Source: Lutraria lutraria (Eukaryota > Mollusca > Bivalvia > Venerida > Mactridae). Taken from it: a stretch of DNA of 64,000 nucleotides. Within the stretch, counting starts at the first letter, position 1; each line of letters begins with the position of its first letter. The translations under genes were made by a program, and so were the position numbers. The stretch is from the NCBI GenBank assembly GCA_964023205.1, contig OZ026844.1, positions 26,820,934 through 26,884,933 on the forward strand, written 5' to 3'. Positions 60,131 through 64,000 of the stretch are shown in pieces. The notes beneath the pieces were generated by a model. The model was not told the DNA's origin, did not search any database, and was given only the letters and a program-made list of their open reading frames with translations.

Positions 60131-60905
60131 CAACATTGGGGATAAAACTGAAGGAAAACTACTGCCAAGTTTCATGTAATCCATCATCAGATGAACAAGT
60201 CCTAGGTAGATGTTTCAGCAATAATGAGTTGGGCGTAGACATAATTGTGGATTTCACTAACATACTTTAATGTCTCTTCTGTCATTTTCACATCTAAAGA
60301 ATCAAGCCAACCAGTAAGACTTTTGAAGATTACAAATTTAATTTCCTAATGATATAATTACCACTGACTGTTCTTAAACCTATTATGCATATTTTTGCCT
60401 ATTTGCTTGTGATGTCAAATAGTGCATAATATTATACAGTATTGTTTTCCTTTTTTTATTATATTTCAGGCCTTTTAATTTAAACATTTAAATAAATATG
60501 TAATGCTAAATTTTTTAGGAGATTTAATAATTCTTAATCTAGTTTTTTCAATGCAGCATACTAAAAACAACTTGTTATTCATCAAAATAAACACTGACTT
60601 TGTTAAACTTTTTGCATAATTAGGAAAAAGAAGCTTTGACTAATAGTTAATCACAAATTTTATTGATTTCCAGGTATCACTTGTATACTGGATTTCAACA
60701 ATTTAACATATAAGACAAATTATAAATTTTGTAATAAATCCGTGTTCCCAGCCAGGAACCAGATAATTCTACTAACAAACAGCAGCGTCTTTGTGTGGGT
60801 TTATGAAGTACAAACACACACAGCACTGAACGCAATTTCACTCCTAACTCAGTGCGCTCTCGGTGCTCAAGTCCGTGTTCAGAACGCACGTTTGCCGCTT
60901 TGTTA
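60131..60905. other. Unassigned AT-rich sequence
   Basis: No exon or repeat recognised. The - strand frame at 60695-60946 runs into the next element. Confidence 0.4.
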
Positions 60906-61285
60906 AACAAGAGGGCCAAGATGGCCCTATATCGCTCACATGACATACCATTGTTTACTCATTTAGACATTGCTTTGAGTCTGTGATCTAGTTTTTGACC
61001 CCAGATGACCCATGTTAGAACTTGTCCTACATATAAATAAGACAAACATTCTGACAAGGTTTGGTGGAGATCCAATCAAAACCACGAAGACTACATCATA
61101 GACAAGGTTTTCTTAAGATATGACCTCGTGACCTAGTTTTTGACCCGGATGACCCATGTTCAAACTCGTCCAAGATATCAGCCATAAAGACAAATATTTC
61201 ATGATGATCCAATCAAAACAGTGATTTCTAGAGTGTTCACAAGGTTTTCCCTTATTTGGCCCTGATGACCTAGTTTTTGACCAAA
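60906..61285 (+). mobile_element. Family B element, 3'-truncated
   Basis: Left hairpin GGGCCAAGATGGCCC and about two and a half core units with GACCTAGTTTTTGACC. Right end absent. Confidence 0.75.
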
Positions 61286-61823
61286 TTTCACATACAAGGA
61301 AACTGCCTAGCTAGTTTACAGAAGGTCAGTGGTATACACCAGGGGTCTTCATCATGAAAACTAGAATGTCACCAAATGACTCTGGCTGCTGGTGCAAAGT
61401 TAACATTCCAGAGAATTAAAATGTTTTATACTATCAGTGAACAGCCTAATGTGGATCAGTTGTCCGGGATAGTTAAACAATGGGAGAGCTTTTGTTGCCC
61501 CTATCAAAATCAACGGGAGAGCTTTTGTCCGGCTGAGCTTTTATCCTACATTCCCCAAAACAGTCCTACCCAACTTCTTTTATTCTTGAGTGAACACTTT
61601 TTTCAATAGAAACTAGCATTCTGGCATTGTAAAAAAATATTGACTACCTACCCACCCACCTAAAACAGTCAGGGTAGGGTTAGCACATACTAACATTTTT
61701 TGAAGGATGACCTCATCAGAATATCTCTGTTGGTAAATAACACAAGAGAGAAAATGAAGTAATCAGGGATAATCCAATAACTGGATAATAACTGCAGGCA
61801 TATCCATTTACAGAACATTGATT

Positions 61824-61899
61824 TATAAACTTACATAATCAATTCTCACACCTTTACAAATCATAGCGTTACTATTACTGGCATTAAGAGCGATACATA
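61824..61899 (-). repeat. 76-bp duplicated block, copy 2
   Basis: Nearly identical (about four differences) to 56196-56272. Read on the - strand it is open for ALNASNSNAMICKGVRIDY and then meets GTAAGTTT, a consensus splice donor. Confidence 0.75.
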
Positions 61900-64000
61900 T
61901 CAAAACCAAATGTCAACATCAGTGACTTTTCTTCATATTTGTTCTGAGCTAGATTTAGAGTTAAGACCATCAAATATTTAAAGCATACTAGTAAACTGGG
62001 TAAAATTGTTCATACAAACATACATGTATGAAAATTAACATCTACATTCAAAGATATTAACTATCATCCAAAAATAGCAATTAAGTTTAAAGTAACTGAT
62101 TCATCAACAGTCATTTACCTGTGAAGGCAAAAATTTGGAAAGACAAAATGATTATTTTTAAAAGAATGGCCTTTATTCAAAGGTAGCTGCTAACAAAGAC
62201 GGCATGTCAAATACATAGAGAATCTTAAGAAAAAGGATTTCAAAGTCTTGATATAGACATAAGTGTTTTTATACATTATAAATCACACAGTTCAGAACAT
62301 GCATAAAGCATAAATAAGAGAATACATCAACATATAACATGAAACATATTGAAAGAATTCTACATAATATAGAATCAAGAAAAAGAAATGCTAAAAAAAT
62401 CGCTAACTATGACAATGTATGGAATTTTTCACCAAATTATGATGGTTTAATTCTACTACCAGTAGATAAATGACTAGTTTCTGGTGGATGGTTTATCAAT
62501 GATATCTAAAACAAGTGTACATCAATAACAATGAGAAGATTTATTGCACATAATAAATGAATGAAAAAAGTACATATAGCTCACTTTTCACGGCCTGAAC
62601 ATGTCAGTAAAATTATTTGCAATCTGACATTATCAAACCTTATTTTCCTTCAGATATGAAATAAATTGGATTTTATCCGTCCCAGGTGACTTACTTTATA
62701 ATTTTCAAAATAATTGAAATGTATTACCTTAAAAGAGTAATTAAGTAAATTTCCTGAATTATATCCAGAGAGGGAACTACTTAATTCCAAAGTCTACTCT
62801 CCAACAATAATCACCAAATTTTACCTGGCAGCACCACAGACTGTAGTGTTTCTCCAATGCACTGTGATATTCTAGAGAGTCTGACTGTGTCTCAAATTGT
62901 GCTGCCTGCTTGTTGCTTACAATAAGTTATTACCAATGTGAAACCAGTCTGTTCTGAGAACCAACAAATGATGGGACATTTACATGCAAACTTCAGGTAT
63001 CAGTACTGGTAAATAAGAATATCATTAATTTGATTTCACTTTTAAAGGCTGGCTAGCCTTTGATACCAATAAGCAGACTGGTTCAGTAATCTTATGTTAG
63101 AATGTAGCTGATTATGGGAACCAGTCAGGCTGAAGATATTTTCCTGTTCCAATAACAAAATCCATAAGTGATTTCCTTGGACACCACAAATTGTATATGA
63201 GGACAAAAGAAACTGTCAAAAATGACATTACACGCGTACAGCCATAGAAGTAAGTTAGTTCATCCAATCAGACATGATAAATATAGCAATGGAGGACATT
63301 ACCATCAAATGGAAAGCTAAGCAATAAAAATTAGTACAGAACATTTTTCCACCAGGAAAGTAGTAAACAATGGAATTAAATAAAGTTTTCAGACTATGGG
63401 AAGTATTTCCATGAATTTTTAAACAACGTTCATGGAAGTTGAACTTTGGCTTGAAAAAAAAACTAGTGTTAATTTCACACCAAAAAATATTGTGCGGCGA
63501 CCAAAGCACTACATTTTTCTACATCTGTCAGTTCCTGTTCTATGTAGCAGGTTCAGATTCCATGAGCACTTTCAGTACTTTGATAATAGAGAAAAATATT
63601 GTCTCAGAATTTTCAAAGCCGTCTGAACTTAGTATTAATTGTCCAAAAACAGCTACCCAGCACTGAATTTGAAAATTTACTGGAACATAGAATGGCTCTT
63701 CTCCTAAAGGGGTAACTCTCCCTGGTACCAGCAAGTATTTGTGGGTTGGGCTATATAAACTGATATGCCTAATACTACCTAATATTAAACTCTCTGTTAA
63801 GAATGGATGAGTCATCAACTCACCACTAGATCCACTGCTCCATAGTGTATAAAGCTTACCTCATGGCTCTGTTTACAAAGAGAGTTTATTAGCAAGTAGC
63901 CACACAGGGAAATTCAAATTTTCTGTTTGACAGGTTTAAACTTTTTCTAAAAGTAACATAATGCTAAGATTTTCAGATGAAATGTTTTGACATGGAATAA
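61900..64000. other. Unassigned AT-rich sequence
   Basis: Overlapping short frames at 63255-63818 occur on both strands and show no domain. No repeat end recognised. Confidence 0.4.

Noticed and set aside
61376..61609. A 77-codon + strand frame with an internal repeat (GGGAGAGCTTTTGT twice)
   Set aside because: The internal repeat is at DNA level, no domain is recognised, and neighbouring sequence is repeat-derived.

Overview
The window looks like nuclear DNA of a bivalve mollusc, or at least a lophotrochozoan. The sequence is AT-rich, its genes have introns, and it is dense in short repeats. Many repeats have cores of 140-170 bp tandem units between structured ends, the architecture described for the pearl/CvA elements of oysters. 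Species cannot be named from sequence alone.

Three protein-coding genes are supported. (1) The 3' part of a rolling stone family membrane protein gene lies on the + strand: exons 4563-4691 and 10977-11437, joined in phase across a 6.3 kb intron; its 5' part lies left of the window or is unrecognised. (2) A complete coding region for a raftlin-like, N-myristoylated, 437-residue protein lies on the - strand: exons 19355-20000 and 17332-17999. (3) A complete coding region for dystroglycan lies on the - strand: a short signal-peptide exon at 46767-46994, a 14.1 kb intron, and one large exon at 30228-32633. It encodes 877 residues with the furin site, Gly-Ser autoproteolysis site, transmembrane segment and C-terminal PPxY motif in place. 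These genes do not form a pathway or an operon.

Layout: 1-2954 is a 51-bp minisatellite with a 510-bp higher-order period. 2955-11800 holds the rolling stone exons with MITE-like and pearl-like insertions. 11900-16400 is a nest of repeats (SINEs, a split pearl-like element, a 0.9 kb foldback). 16400-20030 is the raftlin-like gene. 20030-27000 holds a dead LINE, a rearranged Tc1 transposase and a cluster of MITEs, several with target-site duplications. 27000-47240 is the dystroglycan gene, whose intron holds eight recognisable pearl/Helitron-like insertions, all on the strand opposite the gene. 47500-50370 is a 2.86 kb AT-rich segment bounded by exact 27-bp inverted repeats and carrying a recurrent 15-bp motif. 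50400-64000 has more repeats and no convincing gene.

The strongest candidates for something undescribed are the pearl-like family, whose 3' hairpin keeps its shape while its stem sequence changes between copies, and the 2.86 kb inverted-repeat segment with the recurrent 15-mer.
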